A DNA stretch of 64,000 nucleotides, taken from NCBI GenBank assembly GCA_023653785.1, contig JAMKCH010019724.1, positions 62,001 to 126,000 of the forward strand, written 5' to 3'. The notes beneath the pieces were generated by a model, which saw nothing but the letters and a program-made list of their open reading frames with translations, made no database searches and was not told the DNA's origin. A program made the translations under genes and the position numbers. Shown piece after piece: positions 24,518-37,097 of the stretch. Each line of letters begins with the position of its first letter. The stretch's first letter is position 1. Source of the stretch: Ophioderma brevispina (taxonomy: Eukaryota > Echinodermata > Ophiuroidea > Amphilepidida > Ophiodermatidae).

Positions 24518-24612
24518 GGCCAAAGTCAAATGAGGTCACCAATGTCCAATGAGTTCAACCAAGGTCAAATGAGGTCACCAGGGTCAAGTGAGCCACCAAC
24601 ATGTCACCCGCC
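24518..24612 (+). repeat. Short outlying tract of the AGGTCA minisatellite
   Basis: Units such as AAATGAGGTCACCAATGTCC and AAATGAGGTCACCAGGGTCA repeat the theme of 22930-23305, separated from it by the C/G-rich block. Confidence 0.7.
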
Positions 24613-24821
24613 CCTGCCCCCTCCTTTCTACAAGTTACATCATCGTAGCCGCTTTTACGGAACTCCATCAGCATTTAAGGGTTAACATTTGACACACAGT
24701 CACACACACAGACACTACCAGAGTAATCCTATGTGCCTTCTGCAAATTCTTGCAACGACACAAAAAGAGTAAATGGGGTCGGAAATTCAACTTTGTGTCA
24801 ATTTTTCCATGAAATAAAAGA

Positions 24822-25385
24822 CATGACTAACTGGGGATTTTTTTGTATTGTGTGTAATGTCTAGGCAATTGTTAGGATTCAGGATAGTTGTGCTTGCCCA
24901 ACTCGATTTTGTCAATTTATCGCGGTGTCTCTGTAACTGGCTGGTTATTTACGTTCACATGTCTTTACTAGTCCCAGTATAGTGTCCCAATCGAAAAGCA
25001 GGGACAGTGGGCTATGCCTCACTAGGAGTCAGATGTATTGACTTGGTGATTTTTTTTTACTGGTATTCGGTATGGCAATTTCAACACATCTGATAAAAAA
25101 ATAATAGGCTATAAAAAAAACCTACCTTTTAGCATGTACATTCAGCACCTTGTGACTGTATAGCCAGCGGGCATGGTGCCACTTTCCACGAACTGCATAC
25201 TGGTAGTGGAAATGCTACTTGTTTGTTTTTTCACCTAGTGGTTATCTATTCCTATGTTTAGCCTATTTTTATTCAGAACAGGCCGCAATCACGTGTGTTT
25301 GTACTTGCTACCAATGCCCATCTTTGCCACTGATTTTTCAGGACTTAGCAATATGACAGGGCATTTAGGGGGGTTGGACATCAGG
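24822..25385 (+). repeat. Duplicated block, copy 2 (copy 1 at 21290-22020)
   Basis: It has the same ordered segments as copy 1, with an extra insert near 24900-25020 and a shortened middle. It ends with GGGCATTTAGGGGGGTTGGACA, like copy 1. Confidence 0.65.
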
Positions 25386-25399
25386 GATTCCTAAAATTT

Positions 25400-26860
25400 C
25401 TATAAACAACAAACCACCACTCTTCCATTATTTACGTTACGCCCTCTTATGCTAACCGATGGAATGCATGAGGTATAGGGCGCTCTCGGGGTAGTAACGG
25501 TGAATATCGAATCTACTTGGAAACAGCCAAATTTCGTACGAACACGCCATATTTGGGAAAGAACACACCATATATGGATTATGGAGGCATCGGTCCAATT
25601 TATCACTCAAATCCGGTTTTTTTTGAACATTTTTTTAATGACTCACATTGGGGTTTCCATTGAAGTGTTTGGCTCGCTGAGCCAACAGCGAGCCTGACAA
25701 GGAGTTTTACTTAAAATAGCGAAAATGTGCTCCTACCATAGAAAGGTGTCTACCATCCGAAGCTCGAAGCGTTTGTAGGATTCGCGGAACGTTCGTTCCA
25801 CGAATCCAAAACACAAGAAATTTGATAACACCCACAATTAATTAAATCCTGTAAAATGGTATATTTGAACACTTCTCTGACTGCTAGCTACTAAAATGCC
25901 CCCCATGGCATGCTGAGAAATACCAATGTCTTTTCAAGTTCGCTGAAGTGTAAGCCACATGCCCTACAACAATTTTCAGGCAGTTTTTAGACAATTTTGA
26001 TATATTTATGAAATTAAGGGGGGGGGGTATGGGGTCTGAAGGCAGTGAACTTTTGAAATGATTTTTTCTTAATTTTCCACAATAGTGGTATATACATGTT
26101 ATTATCACATTGTAGCCCATGTCCAAAGTTTTCAAAATCCATGCAAATTTTTGCTCTGGTTGCCATGGTACCCGTAATGCTTCTGATTAGCTAAACACTA
26201 GAACGAATGAACTAAATAACTAAATGCGCTACTGGGACGAAACTTTGGTGACATAATGCAGGAGGTAAATCGGGTGAACCATGGAATCCGGATTTTTTGA
26301 ATACCGTTGCCATGGCAACCGGCAATCGACCAATCGCATATTTCATGGCGTAATTTGAATTTGGAACACAATTTTTAAAATCGGCCTATCATGTTCAACG
26401 GCCTATATGTGCTTAATAGTGTGCCAAATTTCATGTTTCAAAGCATGTAGCGTTTTCTATTTACGTTCGTTCTCGTTTTGAATGTTGCGTATTTAACGAA
26501 ACGATTTATAGGCCTCGAAACATTTAGACAAAATGGGGCGCTTTGATGTGAAATATGAATTATTTTTTAAATTTCTTTTATACTGAATATCATATATTTA
26601 ATGAAAGAATCATCGAAATAGGTGCCTCCATGTCCTGTAATTAATTTTTTAAAATAATTTTTTAAATATCGCAGGGTGATAAAACAATAAAATACAAAAA
26701 TCACTTACCCCAGTGACATCTAAAGACTTTAAATTATGGAAAGGATAATATAAGGTATTTATATACTTCAACCTAGCCCAAAATGAATGTGTTTAATAGT
26801 TCAATAAATAATATTTTTAATCATCTTAAATATATATTCAATTTTTTATAATTGGTAATT
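25400..26860. other. AT-rich stretch without recognisable genes
   Basis: Only short frames without motifs are seen. A G homopolymer is present near 26020. Nothing else stands out. Confidence 0.5.
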
Positions 26861-26869
26861 TGGTATGGT

Positions 26870-27705
26870 GTCGCTTTGCTGTGGTTTCTTGGGTGGGGTC
26901 GCATGGAATTAGTTTAGGCTGAGGTGGGATTTGCTGGTCATAGTTTGGGTACTATGGGTTGGTGTTGGGCGGAGTTACATGGGGTTTTGGTAGGGTGGGG
27001 TTTGCGTGTTGTGGGGGGAGGGTGGGCGGCTAGGGGGAAGCTAGTTGATTAATTGGCGTGGAGTTGACAAGGACGTGTGTAGTGTGGATTGTGGGGTTCA
27101 TTGGTGGGGGTGGGGTGTTGGTTTGGTGGGAATTTTTGGCTTTGGGTTTGTCTCTGCTGTGTTGTTGTGGTGGAGGCGGTGGCACTGAAGTGGGTTGCTG
27201 GGCTCTACGGCGTGTACTGTGTTTTGTTGGTTATATGTCGAGGGGGGATGTGTCATGGATGTGTCTTGATGTTCCAGTTGAGAGGAGGCGGTTTGTCTCC
27301 TTGTAGGGGGGGGTGGTCGTGGGGCGTGTGAGGGATGTTGTGATTCCTGGAGGTTTTCGTGTGGAGTGAGGGGAAGGCTGACCGTCTATCCGGTGGCTGT
27401 TAGTTTTGGGATGCTGTGTTTGTGGTGGGAGGAGGAGCGTGAAGGGTGAGGCTAGCACGGAGGGTGTAGTATGCGTATGTGAAGTGAGGGAGGTACCGGA
27501 GTGTTTCTGGTTTGTGTGTGTGATTGCTTGTGTTTGTTGCTGGTGTGTTAGGGACGTCGTAAGTGTGGGGGTAGGGGGGGCGAGGGGGTGGTGGGTCAGC
27601 CGGGGTGTGAGAAGAGAGGTGGCCGGTTGGAATTCTTTTGTAGTGGGTGTGAGTATTTGGACTAGGGGTGGTGTGACACTGGCACCGGCGAGGTATGTCG
27701 CCACG
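26870..27705 (+). repeat. Strand-biased G+T-rich low-complexity block
   Basis: The plus strand is almost entirely G and T for more than 800 bp (GTGGGG, GGTGTG, TTTGGGT motifs) and is bounded sharply by ordinary AT-rich sequence. Opposing frames are Thr/Pro/His-rich on the minus strand and Val/Gly/Trp/Cys-rich on the plus strand, both composition-driven. There is no clean tandem unit. Confidence 0.65.
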
Positions 27706-27719
27706 TGTTGAAAATGTGC

Positions 27720-30700
27720 TGTTCATTAAGAAGTTTCGTCAAAGGTTACCCCTTGAAATTTTCACATGATAAAATAAGGAGATGATGCCTTTTTTGGCAA
27801 ATTTCCGTACACTACTTGACTTTGATCAGCCATATCTCGCAACCGAATGTCCTATTGCGATCGAATAAAAAGCATTTTGTTAGATTTACAGTCTACAACA
27901 TTTAGCCATTGCATTAGCTCATTTTCTGGATTAAACAATTTTTTATCATATTCAGACCCCTCCCCCCCCCCCTTAAGGAAACAGCATGTCGACCCCGTAA
28001 AACAAGATTGTCCTACGATCCAATAGATTTGAGTATTTCTGCTGTACAAACTATTTAAGCAGCAAGAAATGAAAAAATGTGGTCTTTCACGGCATGAATT
28101 GAACAATCTTTTAGTAGTTTTTTCAAGAAAAATGATCAAAGTTATGAAGATACATTTCTATACAATGAACTCACCGTTGTACCTACAAATATCACGTATT
28201 TAAATTATCTTTTTTTGTTTTTTTTTTTTTTCTTTTTTTTTTTTTGTCAACAAACTCAGAAAGTTCAGTGTATCCTGATAATTTTAAACGATGACATCGA
28301 GATACTATGTATAACTTATCTTATTGAATAAACCGGCATGTTTCGGCGGGAGCGGTCAGGAGTCGGAGTTTGCGATGGGCCATCTTGTCTTGGTGGACCG
28401 TCACACTTCCATCCAATCAAAAACTGGTAGCTTCCTCTTATCGTCTGTATATGTTTGTCTCCAAACCACTGGACTTCGACTTGATTTCCCGCCTGGCACC
28501 ACTTTCTGTTGGTCTACAGATTATTCTTGTCCTGAAATATGCTCAATTCCGGTTTGTGTATATGTCCTGATAAAACAATAACCAGAGAGTAATTATATTA
28601 ATTTATATCATTGAAGACAAAAAATAAAAAGTCAACTTTGTAAAATGTTATGGTGCGGCATGACGTTAGTCAGTTTTGTTGGTCAAGGACAAAATAATGA
28701 AAAAGGTTAGGAAAAACGTACTCGAACTCCTTTCAAAATAAATGAAAACTTTTCCTCAAAAATGAGTTTGCAAAAATTCGTCCGAATTAAATTTAGAGAT
28801 TTGACTTTTTCAATTGATATTACAATCTGAAACCACTGTAAACCTGATCAATATCTGCGGGTTACCAATACTTATAACCGTGGGCGTGAACCAAATAACC
28901 ATCTGTATAACAATTCTGTAGTCCCCATTCTTAGTCCAGTTGTGCCACCCATATGACTTGCGCAAGCGTCCACACAAATTGTTTTGATGGTTCAGCAAAC
29001 ATTGACCTGCTGATTCCAAATTCTGGTGATGCCACTTTGGCATAATTGAGCATTGTGAGATAGGAAGGAGTAATTTAACAGGGGTAAATTTGTAAATGTT
29101 TAATGTGGATTTGAAAGGTTAGAAGTGCTATCTGGTCCTAAGGTTAAAAAGGTATATTGCGATACCGGCAACCTTTTGTGGCTTTACACTAATACCAAAA
29201 TGTGTTCAAGGTCCTCATGGCACGGATTAAATATTTACAACGATCAGAGGTTGTTTCAAAATTGGTTTCAAATTGTTCGTATGGGAAGGTTAAAACAGAA
29301 AATAACAATTTACCTCATGTCATATCATTGTAAGGTATATAACAGAGACTAAATGATAACCCCCATAGACCTGTGGACCTTCTCATATTTACCCCTTGTT
29401 TATACCCAAATGTCCAACCAGTATGTAACCTATATTTGACATTAATATCAAACAAAAATGAAGAATTTGAGCCCATTATGAAAAGAATATGTGCCTGATA
29501 AATGTTTAACCCAGGATGACAGGAACCATTTTAGACTTGATATGTTAAAGAGGAAAGTCCTAGATCTAGCAAACTATACTTTTTTTAATTCCATAGGACC
29601 AGATGAACATGTGTACACCTTTTAACCCATTACGAAGCATTTACAAATTTACCCCTGTAATTTACCCCTACCCTATCTCAAAATGCCAAGGATGCAAAAG
29701 TGCATCATCCGATTTAGATTCAGAGGTCAATCTTGCCAGAAAAAAGAAATACATACAAAAAAAAGCACCTAAAAAATATATTTTGTGGTGGGACTCTGCG
29801 CAAGGTCACATGCAAGGTTCTTTGGGCCGAGCACCAGACTATATGGGGGCTAAGGGAAAACCAAGTGTAATTCTAATAAATGTTCCGATCACATAACTGT
29901 TGTTTCCGCACATAAAACTGGAATTTTCTTAAAAATATATTAAAATGTCACTCAATTTCTTTTTTTTTTTTTTTTTTTTTTTTCTCCCAAATCAGAGACC
30001 ATGGATATGTATTAGATTCAGCAAACCATGAAGCTAAAGATATTACAATGGGTATGTGGGGCCATTGTTAAAGCCAGGTGTTACCACCTCAACGATTCGG
30101 GTTGAGTGACAAATACCCGTCCTTCTCACCAATAACTAACCAGTGTCATTAAATATAGGTCGTGACATCTAAATTTTCTCTGAAAACGCGGTAATTGATA
30201 GAAATGAAGTTAAGCAATAAGTTCGGATTTTGGTCTGCACAAAGTTGTTAGGTCAAAGCTTGCCCAGCAACTTCTCTTATGTTTGTCATGTTTCTTCCTT
30301 TCGAATAAATGATGAAAACATGGCCAAAGTTAATTGAACACGCCACGATAGGAAGCTCACTCTTACTTATTTGTGAATGAAGTAAGTCTTTGTCCTGAAA
30401 AGTACTCAGGTCTAAAGTGGAGAGCGTAACAGCTGAAATCTCTTCATCTGCGCGGACAATATAACAATGGCTGCACTCCAGATGAAAGGGAATTTGAAGT
30501 GTTTTTTTACACGCATACCCGGCCGGTGATTGAATATCATTAACTCCTTTATTGCTGAAGCGATGTTTATCCACTAGTCACTGATATTGGTGAAATGAAA
30601 TTGAGGTGAATTTATTCTTTTTCAAGAAAAATAGTGCCAGTTTTATTGTGGGGAACAGACGATTTAATGATTTTAATAATTAAATTATGAATTTACACTG

Positions 30701-31740
30701 GTTTCCCCTAGCCCCCGTAGTTGAGATACAGTTAAACAACAGCATAGAAGGACATTCCACATCGACATTATGAGGAAATATTACCCTTTTGATCCAAGAC
30801 AGAGAAAAGAATATGTTATTGATTTTTTTTTTCAAAAGGAGTACAGGAGTTGTCTCCATATGATGAAAACTCCAAATGCCTTGTAGCGATGTGGAGTATG
30901 GACATGACCTAACACAAAGAAGGTATACTGTAATTAGAAACTCTTCCAATTTGAGTCATCGATACATTGTTTAGGGCCATAAAATAGAATATAAAATAAG
31001 CAAAGGTTTGCTTATGTCCGCCTCCTACACTAGATGTTATTGCAAAGTAAAGCTAGGTTAGGGCACCTCACTGCATGTGAAGTAAATAGAGAGTGACTAA
31101 GTTAACGACTTTCGACTGAAGGGGATTTTGGGGTGACAATACCTGTGGAAAATGCATGCAGTAATCGGATTCAGTTTATAAAAAAATGTCATTGCAGACT
31201 TTGCAGCGTGACCTTTAGCAAAATTAATTTGGGTATTGGAAATTCGAAAATGTAAAGAAACAAAACAAAGAAATACATGAGAAAAGTGTGGACATCCATT
31301 TTGTTCCATTTGATAGATTGAAGACTTTTAGTTTATTCCCACCCCCTCCTTCGTTAAGACTTCACTGACTCAATGCGTGAGAGAGAAGGCGTGATTTAGC
31401 TAATATAAGGGATTAATGGGGCCCCAAATATTAGTGTGGTCAAAGTCAATTTTTATGCCTCCTATATCGATCACACGTGATTTTTATGAGTCCCTCTGGC
31501 TTGCATCACAGATAAAGAAAATCTATTCTTACAAAATAAAGGTCCAATTCTCTAAATGCAAAAGAATGAATTTCATTCTAGAGAATGAATATAGGGCTAA
31601 CTAAATAAAGTAAGAAAAAAAAACAAAAAACAAAACAAAAAAGGAATGTCCCTATCCAAACCAAACGTGAGACCCCGGGGTTAACCCATCTACGCATGTC
31701 CGGATAAGAAAGGTAACCCCTTTGCTTATACATGCAAATC
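27720..31740. other. Intergenic sequence, no gene recognised
   Basis: Frames of 85-108 codons (28324-28581 plus, 29603-29896 plus, 30248-30574 minus) show no known domain and no convincing splice context. T homopolymers lie at about 28207-28246 and 29959-29983. The 30248-30574 minus frame has mixed composition and might be an old exon, but nothing nearby supports it. Confidence 0.45.
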
Positions 31741-31755
31741 CGGTGTGAAAGCAGA

Positions 31756-31891
31756 TATAGTCCGCCGGGAGCCATAGTCCGGGCTCCATAGACGACGACG
31801 GAATAAAGCGTGAAACTTGTGTGAAAAGTCAATTGAATCGAGTACCATATTCTTTACCGTTGTAGGTGGACTATGAGCCCGGCGGACTATA
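31756..31891. mobile_element. Small MITE (136 bp), TATAGTCCGCCGGG termini
   Basis: TATAGTCCGCCGGG at the left and CCCGGCGGACTATA at the right form a perfect 14-bp terminal inverted repeat, extended imperfectly by CATAGTCC. The outer TA could be a mariner-type target duplication. The interior has GAATAAAGCGTGAAA and AATCGAGTACC, shared with the fragment at 8708-8805. Confidence 0.82.
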
Positions 31892-32059
31892 AAAACTTCT
31901 ACGCCGGAACATTTGATATATTTGATGTTATAATTGTTGTTCTATTTCAGAAGGAAGGACTACTAGATTGTTATTCCTGGGATATGCACTAATTGACATG
32001 CGGCCTAGGTATTCAGAATTCGCTTGCATGAGCACACAAATTATTACCATTTCCTGATT

Positions 32060-34560
32060 ATTCATTCATTTCAATTCAATTATTATTAAAACATATCATA
32101 TCGTACGTTACAGAAATGTATAATACAGTATATTATAAATAATACATATACATGTGGAAATCATTTGTAAACTGTACTAAGACGAATAGGTGCGGGAATT
32201 GATATGCTAGGACCAGTAAGGGACAACCCGATAGGGCTATAGTTATTATGGCCCTGTGATCCATAAAGTAAAATTATATTGCAATACAAAATAATTACAA
32301 AATTACAATAATGACCACAAGTAAGGGTGATGTAAAATATTACATAGGTAAGATATACCATAACAAGAACAACAAACAATTATATTAACCTAAACAACAA
32401 CTTAACGGAATACGGATACAGGAATTGGACAGAAAGACAGACTTTTCAACATATTTGTGAGGTAGTAAGTACTTTAATTGCATTATGAGGAAGCAGAGGT
32501 TGAAGAGGTAGCGGTTGAAGAAAGAAGTTAAGGAGAAGAGAAAAGAAATGAGATGAAGAATGAAGTGAGGAAGAAAAAGGACACGGGAGTAATTTAATAA
32601 GATTGTATGGTTGATGAAATGTTTTTTCAGCTGAGCTTTGAAAGTATTTTTGTTTGTTAATTGTTGTGAGGAATTCTGGGAGATCAGTCCAAAGTTTTGC
32701 GCCGTGATACCTGAATTTAAAGTCTTTTCAGACGGTAGATTTGGGAGGGGAAGATGAAGTTTGTCAGTTGTCTGGTGTGATAGCTGTGGATTTGTCTCTG
32801 TGTGGTAAAGTATTGCTGAAGTTCGGAGGAAAATGATGTTGTGATAGTCAAACATGAGAGCGCGGTTGAAGTTGGTTGAGGTGCTCTAATTTAAAGTGTT
32901 TTCAGTGAGTGAAATAATGGCAAAGGTTGTGAGTTATAGGGGGTGAGTTTTGTGATAGTGCGAAAGGCCCATTTCTGTGTGATGTTTAGTTTGGTGAGCC
33001 GGGAATGATATGAGTGGAGGCCAAAAGCTGTTACAGTAGCTAAGGTATGGGAGAATAGTGTGTTGTAAGTGATTTTAAGGTGTAATGTGGAAGGTGGTGT
33101 TTAACTCTGCAGATTGTACCAATTGCGTCAGACGCTTTGGTAGTGACAGAGTTGATGTGTTCGTTCCAGGTTAAGTTATGTCGTCGATTGTAATGCCAAG
33201 AAATTTGGTTTGAATGTACCTGGGAGATTGTTTGGTTGTCTATTGCTTAATATTTGATGTGATTGGTATTGTGTGTGTAGAGAAAAGCATGGAGTTAGTT
33301 TTTGAAAAATTGAGAGAAAGATTGTTAGCCCGAAACCAGTCAGTGATTTTTTGCGAGTTCATGATTCATGTTGTTAAAAAGTGCATTAATATTAGAGTTT
33401 GAGAGAAAAATGTGTGTGTCATTGACAAATAGGGATTAGTTTTAGTGTGTTAGGAGATGTTGGTGATGTCATTCATGTAAAATTGATGAAACGTAGGGGT
33501 CCCAGGATTGAGCCTTGAGGGACACCAACGGTGATAGGTTTGATGATGATGCGATGGAGTGTACGTAGACTGTTGTGAGCGGTTAGTAGATCACTCCTTA
33601 ACCACTCCAAGGCTACTCCACGGACACCGTATGATAAAGCTTGTGAAGAAGAATGTTGTGATTCAATAGTGTCGAAAGCCTTGGAGAGATCCAGGAATAC
33701 CACATGGTTTGAGTGTATTTTAGTGCAAGGTTGGGTAGTTGTTAGTTCAAGGAGTCAGGTAGTTGAGCGTTGGACTAAAACCGTTTGTTCATCGACAAGA
33801 GTGTTGTGCTTATTGAAGAATGAAGACAGAGTGTAAACATGAGTTTTTTCAGTATTTGAAAAAGGCTGGAAGAAACAGAAATGGGCCTGTAAATTGCAAT
33901 GTTATGTGCCTCTTGTTTTGTAATTGGAATGATGGCTAATTGAGGATCGGAAAGTTCCGGTGAGAAGTGATTTGGTTAATATGTGCATCGAGGCGATATG
34001 ATGTTATAAATGATTTGTTAGGCAATCCCAGGATCTATCTTGTCGCTACCAGCACTTTTACCAGGTTTTGTAGGTGGCGGAGTTTGTGCATTTCATCTCA
34101 GTGATGGATTCAGAAAAATGAAGTGAATGTGTTTTTTGGAAGGTGTTGTTAAATGGAGTTAATGGAAGGTGGAATTGGTTAGCCAAGTTTTTTTCCCAGG
34201 GTAGGAAGTGATGTTGAATGCATAGCAATGTCAAGCGGGTCAGTTATTATGACTTATTATTGAGAGTGAAAAGGTCAGGGATTTGTTTAGTAGATACTTT
34301 CCTGCCTTAGAATGTTGTTGAGGAATGTCCAAGTTTTGGTGAGATCATTTTTGAGTTATGAATTTGTTTGTGTGTGTTTTTCTTGGGAATACGAATAAAG
34401 TGAGTTAATTTGTTTTTGTATTGTTTGTCTGTGTTGGGTTGCTGGTTTGTTTTTCTTCAGGTATGTTTTATAGGGGCTGTGCTTGTGTTTGATGGACTTG
34501 GAATTGCTTGTCATCCATGACGGTTTATGGTACGATTTTTTTATATTTTTGTGTTTTGCA
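32060..34560 (-). mobile_element. CR1/L2-like LINE, decayed, with its 3' tail
   Basis: Minus-strand reading gives successive parts of one non-LTR reverse transcriptase. These are KSPGSDKI (about 34040), IAIYRPISVSS (about 33890), VFLDLSKAFDTI (33700), GVPQGSILGPL (33520), WFRANNLSLNFSKT (about 33330), a WNEHINSVT block (about 33160) and a C-terminal ITAQ...FQSSAEKTF-type end (about 32700-32620). Frames shift several times. The low-coordinate end has ATTGAATTGAAATGAATGAA-like text near 32060-32100, typical of CR1/L2 3' tails. No endonuclease is seen, so the copy is 5'-truncated. Confidence 0.85.
33473..33703 (-). pseudogene. LINE reverse transcriptase core fragment
   Basis: The open 76-codon piece begins MVFLDLSKAFDTI, with the first catalytic Asp of RT motif A. 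It continues through YGVRGVALEWLRS to GVPQGSILGPL, RT motif B. The YADD motif should follow, but the frame breaks just after this segment. It is the best-preserved part of the LINE spanning 32060-34560. Confidence 0.9.
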
Positions 34561-34899
34561 AAATTGTGAATATTTTTCCTAACAAGCTTCTCCTCTCCAA
34601 ATCAACATCCTATGAGTGGTCTCAAGAATTTTCAAATTTTAAATAATTGCCCTGTAGTTTTCGAGTAGAAGAAGTATACAATTTATACAGTTTATCAAAA
34701 ATCAAACAAAAATGCCTTCTCACCATCTAACAGAGAGTAGAGAAAAGCATAGAGAGCATTTGTGTTAATTATGCCAGAAATGCATTTTATGCCGCAGTGT
34801 GCAAATGTAGTTATGCCAAATATTAATCACCTGGTGAGGGTTGATTGGTGATCAATCAACATTTAAAAAAGAAAAAACACTTCTCCTAATATGCCTACA

Positions 34900-35400
34900 G
34901 ATGGATGTTGATGATTTGGATACGATCAACGATAGGTCTAAGGGGTGTTTGAGAATTCGAGGTCCAAGTTCATCTATGAGTCATTTGAGGTCATTCTTGA
35001 AAAAAAAATAACTGTATATTCACCAAGTTGTTCAAAATAATCTTAGGGAGTGAGTTTTAAGGGATGTTCAAAAGGATCAAATGTCAAGCCAGACGGTCAT
35101 TTGGTGAAAAATGCTCACATATGCTTGTTTACAGAACTGAGCATGTAACAAAATTCTAAGAATGATCCCCACGATTTGGATCATTTGAGATTTCAAAGAA
35201 TAAGGGTTCAAATGTCCTTCAGGTGTTATGTGAGGTCAGAGTTCAGAAGAATGCTCAACTAGTTGCCCATTTAACAGAAATAAACCGAACATTCAGCAAA
35301 GTTGCTTTGAATGATCATTGCGAGTTGGGTCAGATGGGGTGTTCAACAATAAAGGGTAAAAGGGTCGTCTATATGAGTCAATTAAGGTAATGTTGAAAAT
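34900..35400. repeat. Very degenerate tandem repeat, ~150 bp unit
   Basis: Phrases like TTTGAGGTCATT, CACATATG or CAGAACTGAGC, ATGATC....GATTTGG and GTTCAAA recur at roughly 150-bp steps between the LINEs. Similarity is weak. A self-alignment would be needed for true boundaries. Confidence 0.35.
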
Positions 35401-35917
35401 GCAATGGTGTTTCTTTTGCAGAAACGAATAGGTATTTTACTAAAGGTCCAAAATGACTTCCTCGCTTATAAGTATCAGCAAAAGTAAGCATCATCATCAT
35501 CATCATCATCAGCGGTCGTCCGTGGACGGAAGGAAGAAGCACGGCTACCTGTTCGAAAACAGATTCCCTGTCAGTGATATACTGGAACTCTTGTAGATCT
35601 AGATTGAGATCGCTCTTGATGGTGTCAGTGTACTGAAGGGGACTTCTGCCTCTGCTTGATTTCCCACCCGGAGGAGCCCAGAAAATCAAGTGGGAGATGG
35701 GTTGGTCGGTGGTGCGGATGCAGTGACCAGCAAAACATAAACGGCGTTGTCTGATTGTTGAAGATATTGGAGGGATATCACGTATACTTTGGTGTTGGAA
35801 TAGATCCTCCAATGATGTCGAGCACTCTTCGTAAATTGAGCGTAGCACCCGTTTATACGATTCCATTTTCTTGCTGATTGTCCAAGTTTCTGAGCCATAC
35901 AACAGAATGCTTTCCAC
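35378..35917 (-). pseudogene. C-terminal part of the RTE-like LINE ORF
   Basis: The frame opens with SILLYGSETWTISKKMES, the conserved block after RT in RTE elements, then gives RQRRLCFAGHCIR and GGKSSRGRSPLQYTDTI. The element's own coding region ends near VHGRP. The following Met run translates the (ATG)n tail, and the last ~30 residues are flanking sequence. Confidence 0.85.
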
Positions 35918-36611
35918 GCAGGCTTTGAAGAATATGATTTTAGTCCTTCGATCTAGCGAGGATTTCCAGATCTTGTGGAGTTTATTGCAGGCGACCCATG
36001 CTTGTGCTTCCTACATTTGAAGTCATGAAAAGAATTCCGGAATATATGAACCAAGGTATTTGAATTCAGGTACATTTTCGAGTTCAACTCATTTGATGAT
36101 CTTAACGCAGGCTGACGATGGAATATTTACCAGAAGGGTTTTAGTTTCCCTCATTCAAGTGTAGACCAACTGCAGTTGATGCTGCCTCAACACTCTGTAA
36201 CAGGAGTTCTGCTTTGTTAATAGATGATGCTAAGAGAGCAATGTCATCGGCGAAATCGAGATCGTGAAGTCGGATTTCTGGATGTCGTCTGCTCCTCTGG
36301 GCTTCAACAGAATCCCAGTTTCATTGCTGATATCTGCAAGTGCATGGCGCATAACATAATCAAGAACTGTGATGAAAATGAATGGGCCAAGGTGTCACCT
36401 TGGAGAACACCCGCTGAAATAGTGAAAGGTTCAGTCTCTCCATCAGGTGATAAGCAATGGCTGTAGATTGTCATAAATCACCTTTAAAGCCAAAATGAGG
36501 GGATCCGGAATCCCTAGGCCCGAAGGAAGGTTTAAACATTCGATCTCGGTGTACGGAGTCAAAGGCTTTGGAGAAGTCAATGATACACGGTGCCAGGGGA
36601 ATTTTTCTGTG

Positions 36612-36915
36612 CTCCAGTGGATATGAATGCGATCAAGATCCAAAGGTTGTGGGTTCGAGCCCCGCTGCGGCCAATGTGTTGTGCTCTTGGGGCAAGCACT
36701 TACCTAAATGCTCGTAGCCCAAGCGATATTCGGGTAGCTGTTATGGGGAATATTACAATCTAAGTGCTGATAGGTTGTGCGCTTGGCCAGCTGCCGGCCT
36801 AGATGAAGCGAAATGATTGTGACGATTTCCTGACGGCAGCGTAATAATAATAGGCAACAGCGCTGGGATCTAGATGAAATGGGCCGCTCTAATAAAAAGC
36901 CAATATATTATATTA
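36612..36915 (+). mobile_element. tRNA-derived SINE inserted in the RTE-like LINE
   Basis: CTCCAGTGGATATGAATGCG resembles a Pol III A box, and GGTTCGAGCCC (about 36651) is a perfect B box in the context GTGGGTTCGAGCCCCGC. The tail runs to an AATAAAAAGCCAATATATTA end near 36900. On the minus strand the LINE reading breaks at about 36930 (RRVIEGMKK-like) and resumes at about 36608 (KIPLAPCIIDFSKAFD), which brackets the insert. Exact ends are uncertain by some 10 bp. Confidence 0.8.
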
Positions 36916-37097
36916 TGTACGATTTTTTTCATTCCTTCAATTACTCTTCTCAAGGCAAGACTCTGGGAGATGGTGGAACGTTTTTCTCTGAATCCCATTT
37001 GATTCTTATTAAACGGAGAAGAGGGTCTACGTGTGGACGTATTCTGTTCAACATTCGATTGTAGACCTTTGCCCCGATGCAGGAGAGGCTAATCCCT

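Noticed and set aside
27058..27726. Overlapping 80-157-codon frames on both strands
   Set aside because: Product of the G+T strand bias; composition only.
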